Positions 6,271 through 6,362 of a stretch of DNA of 6,362 nt are shown piece after piece. Numbering within the stretch: position 1 is the stretch's first letter; each line of letters opens with the position of its first letter. Origin of the DNA: Bacillota bacterium (lineage in GTDB: Bacteria; Bacillota; Desulfitobacteriia; Desulfitobacteriales; JAJXUE01); the NCBI GenBank assembly GCA_021786555.1, contig JAJYNB010000431.1, forward strand, positions 1-6,362, in the 5' to 3' direction. Under the pieces are notes generated by a model. That model was not told the DNA's origin. It searched no databases and worked only from the letters and a program-made list of their open reading frames with translations. Both the position numbers and the translations under genes were made by a program.

Positions 6271-6340
6271 TGAGTCACTTGGGGACGGTTCTCTGCTGAC
6301 TCACTTTTGAGTCACTCGGGAACCGTCCCGTCCTGACTCA
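6271..6340. repeat. REP-like doublet: two 33-bp palindromic units in opposite orientation
   Basis: Unit 1 (6271-6303) and unit 2 (6308-6340) each read TGAGTCA, 19 nt, TGACTCA, separated by CTTT. The 19-nt cores are inverted relative to each other: GGGACGGTTC (6282-6291) is the exact reverse complement of GAACCGTCCC (6320-6329). Unit 2 also has an internal hairpin, CGGGA-ACCG-TCCCG (6317-6330). Each unit, the junction between them and the whole 70 bp can all form hairpins. Paired inverted units of this kind are the classic layout of REP elements mobilised by Y1 (IS200-like, RAYT) transposases. From memory, similar TGAGTCA/GAACCGTCCC repeats are common in clostridial genomes, but this is not verified here. 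There is no T-run on either side, so this is not a standard intrinsic terminator. Confidence 0.8.
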
Positions 6341-6362
6341 TTTATCCTTGTCTAAGACTCCC

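Noticed and set aside
6338..6362. End of an upstream minus-strand gene (frame ending GVLDKDK, stop TGA at 6340-6338)
   Set aside because: Only seven codons are visible and another frame also stops nearby, so there is no way to recognise a protein. A penicillin-binding protein gene is common at this position, but nothing here shows it.

Overview
The window is a stretch of a division and cell wall (dcw) gene cluster. All genes lie on the minus strand, so transcription runs from high to low coordinates: murE, murF, mraY, murD, then the 5' part of an ftsW/spoVE-type gene cut by the left edge. The first four encode late cytoplasmic and membrane steps of peptidoglycan precursor synthesis. MurD adds D-Glu, MurE adds the third residue and MurF adds D-Ala-D-Ala, giving UDP-MurNAc-pentapeptide. 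MraY then transfers phospho-MurNAc-pentapeptide to undecaprenyl phosphate to make lipid I. FtsW/SpoVE is a SEDS glycan polymerase that acts on lipid II outside the membrane.

The likely source is a Gram-positive anaerobe of the Firmicutes, probably of the Desulfotomaculum/Pelotomaculum (Peptococcaceae) type. Support comes from strong GGAGG-like ribosome binding sites before four of the five genes, moderate GC, the order murE-murF-mraY-murD-ftsW, and a MurE with the DNPRSEDP motif of meso-diaminopimelate-adding enzymes. The genus is an inference; no 16S or other marker is present.

Layout: 1-424 ftsW/spoVE (partial); 461-1822 murD; 1823-2209 a 387-nt gap; 2210-3208 mraY; 3223-4620 murF; 4611-6167 murE; 6168-6362 noncoding sequence upstream of murE. 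murE/murF overlap by 10 bp, murF/mraY are 14 nt apart and murD/ftsW are 36 nt apart.

The genes are ordinary. The unexpected material is noncoding. First, the mraY-murD gap holds a compact inverted-repeat element (1971-2152) with near-perfect 28-nt arms enclosing two further hairpins. It could fold into a three-way junction and may sit inside an 11-bp outer inverted repeat (1933-2187). It is either a MITE-like insertion or a structured RNA read through by the operon transcript. Second, upstream of murE lies a pair of oppositely oriented 33-bp REP-like palindromes (6271-6340), each TGAGTCA-N19-TGACTCA, with a possible decayed third copy. I found no clear promoter, no intrinsic terminator, no tRNA or rRNA gene, no CRISPR array and no transposase gene.
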